The notes beneath the pieces are model-generated. The model was given only the letters and a program-made list of their open reading frames with translations, was not told the origin of the DNA and did no database searches. Made by a program: the position numbers and the translations under genes. Shown here one piece after another: positions 1 through 8,005 of a stretch of 64,000 bases of DNA. The number at the start of each line of letters is the position of its first letter. Within the stretch, counting starts at the first letter, position 1. Source of the stretch: MVYY01 sp012517575 (GTDB lineage Bacteria > Bacteroidota > Bacteroidia > Bacteroidales > Paludibacteraceae); the NCBI GenBank assembly GCA_031629035.1, contig JAVLUG010000017.1, positions 59,671 to 123,670 of the forward strand, given 5' to 3'.

Positions 1-969
1 TTGAAATCCAAAGCCGATTACGATTAACAAAGTTTCTTCTTTGCGTAATGCTTGTTGAAATCTTGACATCATTTCAAAATATGGTTGTTCATACGAACTT
101 TCATACTTTTCACTTGCAGGATAAATTATTAACGGATTATCAGCATCGTCTTTTTGAACAATTCTTCCTTTCTCTTTTGTCCAGTTTAACGAACCATGCA
201 GTTTATACAAATGAAAAACTTTTGAGACAAAGCTTTCCTCCTGTTTCAATCTTGTTTTTTCTCGATTTACTATATCCAAATCAAACCATTTACCGGCGAA
301 TTCCCGTGGATGAGTAAATGAAAAACCATCTATTATTACAAATCCGGCTTTATTCGCTGCTTGTTCAAAAAGTGTATCATAATTTGTGGTAAATAATTGT
401 ATTCTTGCATCATTACTTTTGCGTGCAGTTATTTTATTTAAAAAATCCTTGTGAGGGGCTTGATCCTCATCTAAATCAAGAGTACAATCTGTTTTGATTT
501 TATTTTGCAGAGCTTCGCGAAGTGGTTTTAATTTGGTTTTTCTGACATCATCTATTTTTTCAATCAAAAAAATATGAGAAAGAAGAGCTTCAAGATCTTT
601 ATTTCTTGCTATGCTCTTAATTTTTTCATTCCATGGCAATAATTCGCGATAAATACTTTTAATTTCTGGGCGACAGTCATTCCATAATCCTTCTCGGGTT
701 TTACCACTATTAATCCCATTATCCAAAGAAGTGCCGGCCGCAGTCAAAATCACGAGATTCTTATAATGTTTTTTGAGAAAAGAGTTGTAGAAAGTTGCTT
801 TATAATCTTCCAACAGTTTCTCAATTTCCTCTAGTGAATAAGAATCCCCATTATCTTTTTCTTTCTCGATATTATTCACGAAGATTTTATCTTTAGTGCC
901 GGTACTAGTACATGTATATGATAATGAAAAGTTATTTTGTAGTAAAATATATTTCGTTAATTCATCCAT
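1..969 (-). CDS. SIR2-like domain protein, probable defence NADase (5' part, cut by window edge)
   Basis: An open frame of 323 codons starts at ATG 969-967 and runs off the left edge without a stop. Three landmarks of bacterial SIR2-like NADases are readable: ILTAAGTS near residues 84-91 (nucleotide-binding loop), LFTTNYDTLFEQA about two thirds along, and YKLHGSLNW, whose His matches the catalytic His of the fold. The last visible residues, LLIVIGFGF, fit the later Rossmann strand. Such proteins in defence systems (SIR2-HerA, DSR, Thoeris ThsA) deplete NAD+ on phage infection; that role is inferred here. A HerA-like ATPase or another partner would lie beyond the left edge. The gene has its own predicted promoter at 1121-1152. 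Confidence 0.72.
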   Translation of the reverse strand, partial: MDELTKYILLQNNFSLSYTCTSTGTKDKIFVNNIEKEKDNGDSYSLEEIEKLLEDYKATFYNSFLKKHYKNLVILTAAGTSLDNGINSGKTREGLWNDCRPEIKSIYRELLPWNEKIKSIARNKDLEALLSHIFLIEKIDDVRKTKLKPLREALQNKIKTDCTLDLDEDQAPHKDFLNKITARKSNDARIQLFTTNYDTLFEQAANKAGFVIIDGFSFTHPREFAGKWFDLDIVNREKTRLKQEESFVSKVFHLYKLHGSLNWTKEKGRIVQKDDADNPLIIYPASEKYESSYEQPYFEMMSRFQQALRKEETLLIVIGFGFQ

Positions 970-1120
970 AACACATTTTATTTAAGTTTCCTTTTATATA
1001 TTTCAATATTTACACTGCTAACTCTTTCTCGCCTTCTGATCTTTTTCAGAACTTATTTGCCTATAGGAGAGTAAGCAGCTCTGTTTTATACTTTTATTGG
1101 TATGAATTGCCAGTATACGG

Positions 1121-1152
1121 CAAAGATAAACAATTATTCACAAATAAAACAA
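1121..1152 (-). promoter_or_regulatory. Predicted promoter of the SIR2-like gene
   Basis: Read on the minus strand, TATCTTTG (1121-1128) matches the Bacteroidetes -7 element TAnnTTTG, and a TTG (1150-1152) lies 21 bases upstream in the -33 position. It would give a leader of roughly 145 bases before the ATG at 969. The rest of 970-1255 shows no gene. Confidence 0.5.
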
Positions 1153-1255
1153 GCGTAAAAGAAAAGATTTGGACATATAAAAGGGAGTAAGCTAATTTGA
1201 TAATGGATGGATGAAAATCATTGCTGGCGAGGAAATTATAAATTTTGAAAGCAAA

Positions 1256-4114
1256 TCACAAAGTGTTTTCCATATTTCGGCCGAATCGTCCCATTCTTCC
1301 TCGAGCTCCACCGTTGAGTGCCCGCATTCGGTACGAGAAACTCAACATGAAATAACTCGTCAATGCGTTGGTTTCGGAATCGGATAAGTAGTTGGAGCCG
1401 ACATTACGACTGATATTCAGACGTTGTTGCAGAATGTCGTTGATGATCAGGCGCAACTGTCCCCTATTTCCTTTCAGGAACGATTTACTGATTTGTGCAT
1501 TCCAGATAATCTCGTCCTTGTTGTATCCTGCCGAAAGTCCTCGATTAGCCGTCCAGCGAATATCGCTCGAAATCGAAAACGATTTGGGCAGTGTGAGTTG
1601 GGTATTGTACGAAAGATTATATCGATAGGAATGTTGCGAATTCAAGTGTTCGAGGGAATAATCCGTATTGGAATAATTGACGGTTCCCCGAAATTGACCG
1701 TAATACCAGTCGTTGCTATAACTCAAAGTCAAGGATTCGGAGAGGTTGGAAGTTTTGGAGATATTCTTTTGACTCTCCTTGCTTACGCGCGTATAGCCGA
1801 TTTGATTTTGGTATCCTACATTGGTATGCGTCGTGAATCTCAATTTCATTTTTTTGTCAAGCGCACCGGCATAGAGCAATGTTCCGTTGGTGTTCCACGA
1901 TCCACTGACATTTATCGGCATGGTATGCTGAATGCCGTCTTCGTAGGAAGTGAAATTTACAATATCGTTCTGCACATAACTATAATTACAGGTAGCCGTC
2001 AACGAACGTTGTTTTTCGCGTTGATTGTAATTATATTCCAACGAACCGTTGTGATTGAACGATGCGAGCAAATCGGGATTGCCCGTTCGAATATTCAATG
2101 GATTAGTCGTATTGGGTGTAGGGTCAAGTTGATTGATTGAAGGTTGTCGGGTAGTGCCATTGTAACGAAACCTAAAATTCTTCCGAATAGCTTTATTTCC
2201 CAATCGATAATTAAACTCAAGCTGAGGAGCATAATTCACGGCTTTTCTCGGTTGAGGATCGAATACAACGGAATCTGTTCCGTTTTGAAACCAATTGTCG
2301 ATAAAACTTTTGCTGTTGATATACAATGGCGCAATATTGATGCCGATATTATAGGAATATTTCGGTAATTGTGCACGAAAGTTTAACCGAATATTCTGTG
2401 ATGTTGTCAGATTTTCGGAGCTTTTGCTGTATTCCGGATTCAGACGGGTATAATCGAGCAGCGTGGAATCGTAATCGAAAGTTCTTCTCAGATTTTCAGT
2501 GGTGTTACGCTGTACATTATAGGCAAAATTGAGAAAATAATTTTTCGCAATGGGTTCTACATAGGTGAATCTGAAATTGGCCGAATTGCGATCGGCTTCG
2601 GAGTTCGATAGCTGGTTGAGACGTGTTATCCTCACCGTCGGAGCATAAATGTCGGTTTCGGAAATATTGTTGCCCGATCCCGTATTTTTACTGGTGTTGA
2701 ACGATCCGCTAAAACTGATGCGACGTCCTTTCTTCGAAAGTTTGCGTGAAATATCCACTTGCAGACCCAAATCGGTTCCGTCGGAATTCAACCGGTTGTT
2801 CGAAGCACTCTCATTGGCCAATTCTCCGTCTTCGGCATTGATATGCGTTTGCTGCGCCGAAGATTGTCGCGACAAAGACCAGTTGCGCGAAAACGCAGGC
2901 GTAACGAGAATCGTTGTGAGGGTATCGGGATTATATTCCAGTTTGGCTGAGAAAGAAAAATTGTTGTTGAAATCGCGCGACGAAGAATTGGAAAATCGAT
3001 AAGTCGTACTGTCGTTTTCGAAAAAGTTGGTACGATGGTCTTTCCTAATGATATTATTGTCGCCATAGTTGTAGGAGGCATTCCCACCAATTTTCAATTT
3101 ATCGCCGATAACGTCGGCCGTATTTATGCCAAATACGTTCGAGCTGGTGATTCCACCTCCGCTATCGCCGCTACCTCGACTCATGCGCACCGCATTTTGT
3201 CGATTAGTCGAACCTCGTTCGTTGATATTGTTGGCATTGGCAATCAACGATAGCTGATCATTGTCCGAAAACCGATTGGCATTTCCATTCAGCGTATATC
3301 TCGACTGATCGGCCGATGGGTTTCGGGTCATATTTCCGATTCCACCATTCACATTTCCAATCCAACCCTGCTTCATGCCTTTCTTAATCGTGATATTGAT
3401 AATGGTCTCCGGATCGTCGTCTTCCACGCCGGTCAGAATTGCCAAATCCGATTGTTTTTCAACAACCTGAATTTTGTCCACCATGTCGGCATTAAGGTTT
3501 TTGGTTGCCATTTTCGGGTCGTTTCCGAAAAACTCCTTTCCGTCCACAAACACTCTTCGAACAGTTTTGCCCGCTGCCGTCTTTATTTTTCCCTCGTTGT
3601 CGACCTCCACACCCGGGAGACGTTTCAGCAGATCTTCCACTACTGCTCCTTCCGGCACTTTAAATGCCGCAGCGTTGTATTCGACAGTGTCTTCGCGCAC
3701 CTGCATTTCGGGAACTTGGGCAACAATGGTAATTTCGTTGAGCTTCACTTCGGATGGTGAAAGCACAATGGTGCCCAGATTAATCCTTGCGGAGGATGCA
3801 AGCGCGAGATCAACCACTTTTTCCACCGGCTTATATCCGATGTAACTCAATCGTAATTTGTATTTGCCTTGCGCAACATTTTTCAATTCGAATTGCCCAG
3901 CCTGATTCGTGGTAGTGCCCACAACCAGCGAATCGCTTCGATTGCCGATCAGCGAAACCGTAACCAGTTCCAATTTGCTTTGATCAACCGAATCAACCAC
4001 CACTCCCGAAATCGCATATCTTCCGACGCTATGTCCTGCCGTATTCTGTGCTTCCAGCGCATAAAGAGGGAACATCAGAAGTAGCAGCATCAACTGTTTT
4101 ATAAAGTAATTCAT
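1256..4114 (-). CDS. TonB-dependent-receptor-like outer-membrane beta-barrel protein
   Basis: A 952-residue protein with a Sec signal peptide at residues 1-23 (hydrophobic LMLLLLMFPLYA, then LEAQ). Next comes a carboxypeptidase-regulatory-like beta-sandwich at about 33-112 (ISGVVVDSVD, AGQFELKNVAQGKYKLRLSY), then a plug-like domain at about 130-245 (VVEDLLKRLPGVEVDNEG, RRVFVDGKEFF). The rest is a barrel rich in aromatic and Asn/Ser strands. This order is typical of the Bacteroidota outer-membrane beta-barrel family related to SusC/TonB receptors. The substrate is unknown: no SusD partner, sigma/anti-sigma pair or hydrolase adjoins it. The gene is visibly more GC-rich than its neighbours. No strong promoter was found in 4115-4291. 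Confidence 0.85.
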   Translation of the reverse strand: MNYFIKQLMLLLLMFPLYALEAQNTAGHSVGRYAISGVVVDSVDQSKLELVTVSLIGNRSDSLVVGTTTNQAGQFELKNVAQGKYKLRLSYIGYKPVEKVVDLALASSARINLGTIVLSPSEVKLNEITIVAQVPEMQVREDTVEYNAAAFKVPEGAVVEDLLKRLPGVEVDNEGKIKTAAGKTVRRVFVDGKEFFGNDPKMATKNLNADMVDKIQVVEKQSDLAILTGVEDDDPETIINITIKKGMKQGWIGNVNGGIGNMTRNPSADQSRYTLNGNANRFSDNDQLSLIANANNINERGSTNRQNAVRMSRGSGDSGGGITSSNVFGINTADVIGDKLKIGGNASYNYGDNNIIRKDHRTNFFENDSTTYRFSNSSSRDFNNNFSFSAKLEYNPDTLTTILVTPAFSRNWSLSRQSSAQQTHINAEDGELANESASNNRLNSDGTDLGLQVDISRKLSKKGRRISFSGSFNTSKNTGSGNNISETDIYAPTVRITRLNQLSNSEADRNSANFRFTYVEPIAKNYFLNFAYNVQRNTTENLRRTFDYDSTLLDYTRLNPEYSKSSENLTTSQNIRLNFRAQLPKYSYNIGINIAPLYINSKSFIDNWFQNGTDSVVFDPQPRKAVNYAPQLEFNYRLGNKAIRKNFRFRYNGTTRQPSINQLDPTPNTTNPLNIRTGNPDLLASFNHNGSLEYNYNQREKQRSLTATCNYSYVQNDIVNFTSYEDGIQHTMPINVSGSWNTNGTLLYAGALDKKMKLRFTTHTNVGYQNQIGYTRVSKESQKNISKTSNLSESLTLSYSNDWYYGQFRGTVNYSNTDYSLEHLNSQHSYRYNLSYNTQLTLPKSFSISSDIRWTANRGLSAGYNKDEIIWNAQISKSFLKGNRGQLRLIINDILQQRLNISRNVGSNYLSDSETNALTSYFMLSFSYRMRALNGGARGRMGRFGRNMENTL

Positions 4115-4291
4115 TACTTGTCTTTAAACATTTTGTATGATTTTTTTATAAAATACTGATAGTCAATAAAAAAGATATTTTTTGTTTGGTGGTAAATCGT
4201 TGATGGATAAAAGCTTTATAACTGGTGAGTAGAATTTTCTACAGTATTTGTTGGATTTCAGAACTTGTGGTTATAAGTTATTGATAACAAA

Positions 4292-4316
4292 AAAAGGAGG
4301 AGAAAATCCCCCTTTT
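4292..4316 (-). terminator. Intrinsic terminator of the tryptophanase-like gene
   Basis: Imperfect 10-bp stem AAAAGGAGGA / TCCCCCTTTT with one mismatch around a 5-base loop. On the minus strand it is followed by a run of T. It lies just past the stop of the lyase gene (4330). Confidence 0.65.
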
Positions 4317-4329
4317 ATTTTGAAATTAA

Positions 4330-5778
4330 TTATAAACTATCTCCAAAATCTTCTTTAAATTTCGCCATAAGTTTTTGCGGCCAATCGCTAACCGGCTCCA
4401 GGCCTCCCATAAAAAAGCGCAGTACAGGCGGTTCATAAACAAATCGAAGTCCACCGATGAGCTGGCGGTTATCGTACAACCAATTTACACGGTCTTCTAC
4501 ATATTTTATTTGCGACAACGTGAACACACGACGTGGAACAGCTAAACGCAACAATTCCATATCGGCGTAAGTTTCGTTTCCGTATTCGTCGCGTTGATTT
4601 GAAATGGAACCTCTTTCCATTCCCCGAATACCGGAAATCAGAAACAGTGCTGCGGCAAGTGCTCCCGCAGGATATTCTTTTTGAGGAATATGTGCGCAAA
4701 TTTGCATGGCATCCAGATGAACGCCCAACACACCGGCTGGTTTTATAACGGGAATGCCTTTGGTGTCGAGAGCATTCACAAGATATTCAATAAAATTTGG
4801 GCTTTGGCAAATCATTGTTTCATCCAATGTCTCGTATAAACCAACGGCCATAGCTTCCATTTCGCGTACCGACATACCGCCATAGGTGAGAAAACCTTCA
4901 AAAAGAGGAACCAGCGCTTCCAATTCATGATAAATTTTATCACTATTCGTACAAATTCCGCCTCCACGAGACGAGCTGAGTTTGCGGGCAGAAAAATACA
5001 CCAAATCGGCTAAACCGGTCATGGTTTTCAGTATTTCGCCCAATGAAGTGTCCTTAAATTCTTCTTCCCGCAATTTAACCAGATAAGCATTTTCACCGAT
5101 CAGACTGGCATCGAGTACCAGACGAATGTTATATTTGTCGGCAATAGCTCTTACATCACGCAAGTTTTGTACCGAAAAAGGTTGTCCACCAATCAGATTG
5201 GTAGATGCTTCCATCCTTATGAATGGTATGTTTTCAGCACCGTATATCTGAATCGTTTCTTCCAGTTTTTCGAGGTTCATATTTCCTTTGAAAGGATGAG
5301 AAGAATTTATCACATAAGCTTCATCGTATAGGAGTTCGGCAATTTTTCCACCATATTGGGTTATATGTGCCATGGCTGTCGTAAAATGGTAATTCATTGG
5401 TATGATACTTCCTTTTTTTACATAAGCGTAAGAAATAATATTTTCTGCAGCACGTCCTTGATGGACAGGCAAATAATATTTTTTATCCAATACGTCCTGA
5501 ACAGCTTTGAGCAGTCTGTAAAAACTCTGCGAGCCGGCATAAGCGTCATCAGCCTGCATCATGGCAGCCATCTGATTGTCGCTCATGGCATTGGTTCCAC
5601 TATCGGTCAGCATATCCAGAAAAACGTCTTTGGTACTTAGCCTGAAAGTATTGTAGCCACCTTCCTGCAAAGCTTCCAAACGCCTTTCAATGGGCACAAG
5701 ATGTAATTTCTGCACTATTCTGACTTTGTGTAATTCCAGGGGGATGTTTTCGCCTTTGTAAAATTTGATTTCTTGCAT
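4330..5778 (-). CDS. Tryptophanase-family PLP-dependent beta-eliminating lyase, divergent active site
   Basis: A 482-residue fold-type I PLP enzyme that aligns throughout with tryptophanase and tyrosine phenol-lyase: DVFLDMLTDSGTNAMS (51-66), DDAYAGSQSFYRL, PVHQGRAAE, N194 within STNLIGGQP, K266 in SARK as the PLP-binding Lys, VPRR for the substrate carboxylate, and RFVYEPPVLRFF near the end. Family members cleave Trp or Tyr to indole or phenol, pyruvate and ammonia. Several positions differ from E. coli TnaA as I recall it: the Asp after the PLP Lys is Leu, the Arg that contacts PLP O3' (DSAR) is Leu (DASL), and the Asp of FFDTT is Thr. The exact substrate is therefore uncertain. The gene appears monocistronic, with a terminator behind it and a long AT-rich leader. 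Confidence 0.82.
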   Translation of the reverse strand: MQEIKFYKGENIPLELHKVRIVQKLHLVPIERRLEALQEGGYNTFRLSTKDVFLDMLTDSGTNAMSDNQMAAMMQADDAYAGSQSFYRLLKAVQDVLDKKYYLPVHQGRAAENIISYAYVKKGSIIPMNYHFTTAMAHITQYGGKIAELLYDEAYVINSSHPFKGNMNLEKLEETIQIYGAENIPFIRMEASTNLIGGQPFSVQNLRDVRAIADKYNIRLVLDASLIGENAYLVKLREEEFKDTSLGEILKTMTGLADLVYFSARKLSSSRGGGICTNSDKIYHELEALVPLFEGFLTYGGMSVREMEAMAVGLYETLDETMICQSPNFIEYLVNALDTKGIPVIKPAGVLGVHLDAMQICAHIPQKEYPAGALAAALFLISGIRGMERGSISNQRDEYGNETYADMELLRLAVPRRVFTLSQIKYVEDRVNWLYDNRQLIGGLRFVYEPPVLRFFMGGLEPVSDWPQKLMAKFKEDFGDSL

Positions 5779-6230
5779 GATAAAATAATTAAGAGTTTTA
5801 TTAAGATATTTGGTTTAAAATGAAAATATTCAGATTATATCGGTAAATTAATTGATTATCTCGAATTAATTTAAAATTTGCTATGTCAAAAAACGTAACC
5901 TAAACAAGTTTTAGATTTTAAAAAATTAGAATTTTTTCTTTTCCGGAAGATTGCGAAAAACAAAATACACTTCAATAATCGAAAAACGTTATAATTAACT
6001 GATGTTTACAAAAAATAGTATGAAATATTTTAAAAAAATTGATTTATTAATTTTATATATTGATTTTCAGATAATTAATAAATTTCCAAATTAACGTTGC
6101 CAAATGTACTAAAGGATTACTGCAGATTGTTGAAACTATTTTCGGAGAAAGAACACTTATTTGTGGACAACTCGTTTCTTTGTCAAAATAATTATTATTT
6201 CTGACAAAAATCGATTTTTTTCAGTTATTT
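5779..6230. other. 452-bp AT-rich intergenic region with a probable long leader
   Basis: No gene is seen. On the minus strand TACATTTG (6101-6108) matches the -7 consensus exactly, but no good -33 element lies at the expected distance. If used, it gives the lyase a leader of more than 300 bases. I found no convincing leader peptide or riboswitch fold, and no clear terminator for yccF. Confidence 0.4.
6101..6108 (-). promoter_or_regulatory. Possible -7 element upstream of the tryptophanase-like gene
   Basis: TACATTTG on the minus strand is an exact TAnnTTTG match. The -33 partner is weak, so this is tentative. Confidence 0.3.
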
Positions 6231-6605
6231 TTAAACGTTAGAAATTTCTTTTCCGAAAGGCGTAAGGGATAAGGCGGCTAGTTTAAAATGCTGCATGGCA
6301 AATGGCAGTCCGATAATGGTTATTGCCAACAATGCTCCAAAAATCAGATGCGTGATGGCAATCCAAAAACCGCCAACCAAAATCCAAAAAACATTCATGA
6401 TTACTGAAAGCAAGTTACCTTCCGATTTACCAGCTTTAACTTCGCTGCCGAATGGCCACAAGGCCAATACAGCCAATTTGAGTGTTTGCAGACCAAAAGG
6501 AATGCCGATAATGGTAATCATAAGCAAAATACTGGCTATCAAATATTCGATGGAAATGAGGAGACCACCAAAAATTAACCATAATAAATTTCCTAACCAC
6601 TTCAT
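6231..6605 (-). CDS. yccF: YccF-family inner-membrane protein
   Basis: A 124-residue integral membrane protein with the duplicated YccF layout. The first half has MKWLGNLLWLIFGG and LLMITIIGIPFGLQTLKLA, then WPFGSEV. The second half repeats it as MNVFWILVGGFWIAI and LLAITIIGLPFAMQHFKLA, then TPFGKEI. The paired hydrophobic segments with the repeated TIIG-PF turn are diagnostic of the family, whose molecular function is not established. The gene starts 35 bases after the nspC stop on the same strand, so the two are probably cotranscribed. Confidence 0.88.
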   Translation of the reverse strand: MKWLGNLLWLIFGGLLISIEYLIASILLMITIIGIPFGLQTLKLAVLALWPFGSEVKAGKSEGNLLSVIMNVFWILVGGFWIAITHLIFGALLAITIIGLPFAMQHFKLAALSLTPFGKEISNV

Positions 6606-6640
6606 AATAATTTACTTTTGATAGATTTTTTTTAAAAATT

Positions 6641-7774
6641 TCAGGATAAACGATTTTTATAATCTTCGTATCCAAATTGTCTGATCAATTTGAATTCGTT
6701 GTCTTTGCTCCAGATCCCTATAGCCGGATGGCTAACGCCATTGAACATGGTAGTTTTAACCATTGTATAATGAATCATGTCTTCAAAAATAATACGATCT
6801 CCAATTTTCAATTCCTTATCGAACGACCAGTTGCCCATGAAATCTCCTGCCAGACAGCTGTTTCCTCCCATGCGATAGGTTGGTTTTCCTGCTTGTTCGT
6901 CGCAAGCATTTGTAATTACGGGTTTATAAGGCATCTCGAGACAGTCGGGCATGTGGCACGAAAACGAAACATCCAACATGGCAGTTTTAATTCCGTTATT
7001 TTCAACTATATCGATAACGGAAGAAACCAGTACACCGGTTTGCCATGCAAACGCACTTCCTGGTTCCAAAATCACTTCTAAATGCGGATAGGCAGATTTA
7101 AACGACCGAATAAGTGAAATCAGATGCTCTGTATTGTATCCTTTTTTTGTCATTAAATGACCGCCTCCCATATTTATCCATTTAATCTGCGGAAAAAATT
7201 TTCCGAATTTTTGTATCACCACTTCAAGCGTTTTTTCCAGTTCATAAGAAGTTGATTCACACAAGGTATGAAAATGCAAACCTTCCACACCTTCAGGGAG
7301 TTTGTCGCCCAGCGAATCGGCCGTTATGCCCAATCTCGAACCTGCAGAACACGGATTGTACAAGGCTGTTTCCACTTGCGAATATTCCGGATTAATGCGC
7401 AAACCACATGAAATTCCTTTTTTTGCTGCCTGAGGATGAAATTGCTCAAACTGTCGTAAAGAATTGAAAGTAATGTAGTTGCTGTAGGAAGATATTTCTG
7501 AGAATTCTTTTTCGGTAAAAGCCGGAGAATAAGTATGAGCCTTATTTCCCATTTCTTCGAACGCCAGTTTGGATTCTGCCAGCGAACTTGCAGCAGCGTG
7601 ATTCAAATCGTATTCTTTTAAAATCGGGAAAACTTTCCACAAAGCAAATGCCTTGAAAGCCAAAATAATCTCAGCACCCGATTTTTCCTTGACGTTACGG
7701 ATTAATTCCAGATTATTTCGAAAAGCAACTTCATCCAAAACGTAGCACGGAGAAGGTATTTTAGAATAGTCCAT
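6641..7774 (-). CDS. nspC: Carboxynorspermidine/carboxyspermidine decarboxylase
   Basis: This PLP alanine-racemase-fold decarboxylase makes spermidine or norspermidine from the carboxy-polyamine in the cytoplasm. It begins MDYSKIPSPCYVLDE, and the PLP Lys is K41 in LAFKAFALW. HFHTLCES, the GGGHLMTKKGY loop and EPGSAFAW follow in family order. Length is 377 residues from this start, as usual for NspC. The frame stays open upstream to 7915, but those 47 residues are basic and not homologous in character, and a TATCTTTG -7 match (7863-7870) lies inside them, so ATG 7774 is preferred. The usual partner, a carboxyspermidine dehydrogenase, is not in this window. Confidence 0.9.
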   Translation of the reverse strand: MDYSKIPSPCYVLDEVAFRNNLELIRNVKEKSGAEIILAFKAFALWKVFPILKEYDLNHAAASSLAESKLAFEEMGNKAHTYSPAFTEKEFSEISSYSNYITFNSLRQFEQFHPQAAKKGISCGLRINPEYSQVETALYNPCSAGSRLGITADSLGDKLPEGVEGLHFHTLCESTSYELEKTLEVVIQKFGKFFPQIKWINMGGGHLMTKKGYNTEHLISLIRSFKSAYPHLEVILEPGSAFAWQTGVLVSSVIDIVENNGIKTAMLDVSFSCHMPDCLEMPYKPVITNACDEQAGKPTYRMGGNSCLAGDFMGNWSFDKELKIGDRIIFEDMIHYTMVKTTMFNGVSHPAIGIWSKDNEFKLIRQFGYEDYKNRLS

Positions 7775-7862
7775 CGTTAAAAAAATATTTTTGAAAAGGG
7801 ATTTCTTGATATGAATTTTTTTACTAACCAACTTGTAAAAAACTTCCAAAAAGTCATGCATA

Positions 7863-7870
7863 CAAAGATA
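7863..7870 (-). promoter_or_regulatory. Probable -7 element of nspC
   Basis: TATCTTTG on the minus strand lies about 90 bases before the preferred nspC start. No good -33 element is seen at 20 bases. Confidence 0.4.
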
Positions 7871-7945
7871 GAACAAATATTTATAATGTTTTTTAATTAA
7901 ACCGATTGAATGCATTGAATTTTTTTAGCGATGTTCAATAAAAAA

Positions 7946-7972
7946 CCCTTATTGAAAGCATATCAATAAGGG
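7946..7972 (-). terminator. Intrinsic terminator of secDF
   Basis: Perfect 10-bp stem CCCTTATTGA / TCAATAAGGG around a 7-base loop, with T-runs on both strands. It lies about 35 bases past the secDF stop, so it most likely ends that transcript. Confidence 0.85.
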
Positions 7973-8005
7973 CTTTTTCGGCTTTTATAAAACTTGTATT
8001 AACAA

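Noticed and set aside
1392..3845. Plus-strand ORFs opposite the outer-membrane protein gene, including one of 238 codons
   Set aside because: They are antisense shadows of a GC-richer real gene, without protein features.
7775..7915. N-terminal extension of NspC
   Set aside because: It contains a likely promoter element, is basic and low in homology character, and ATG 7774 gives the usual protein length.
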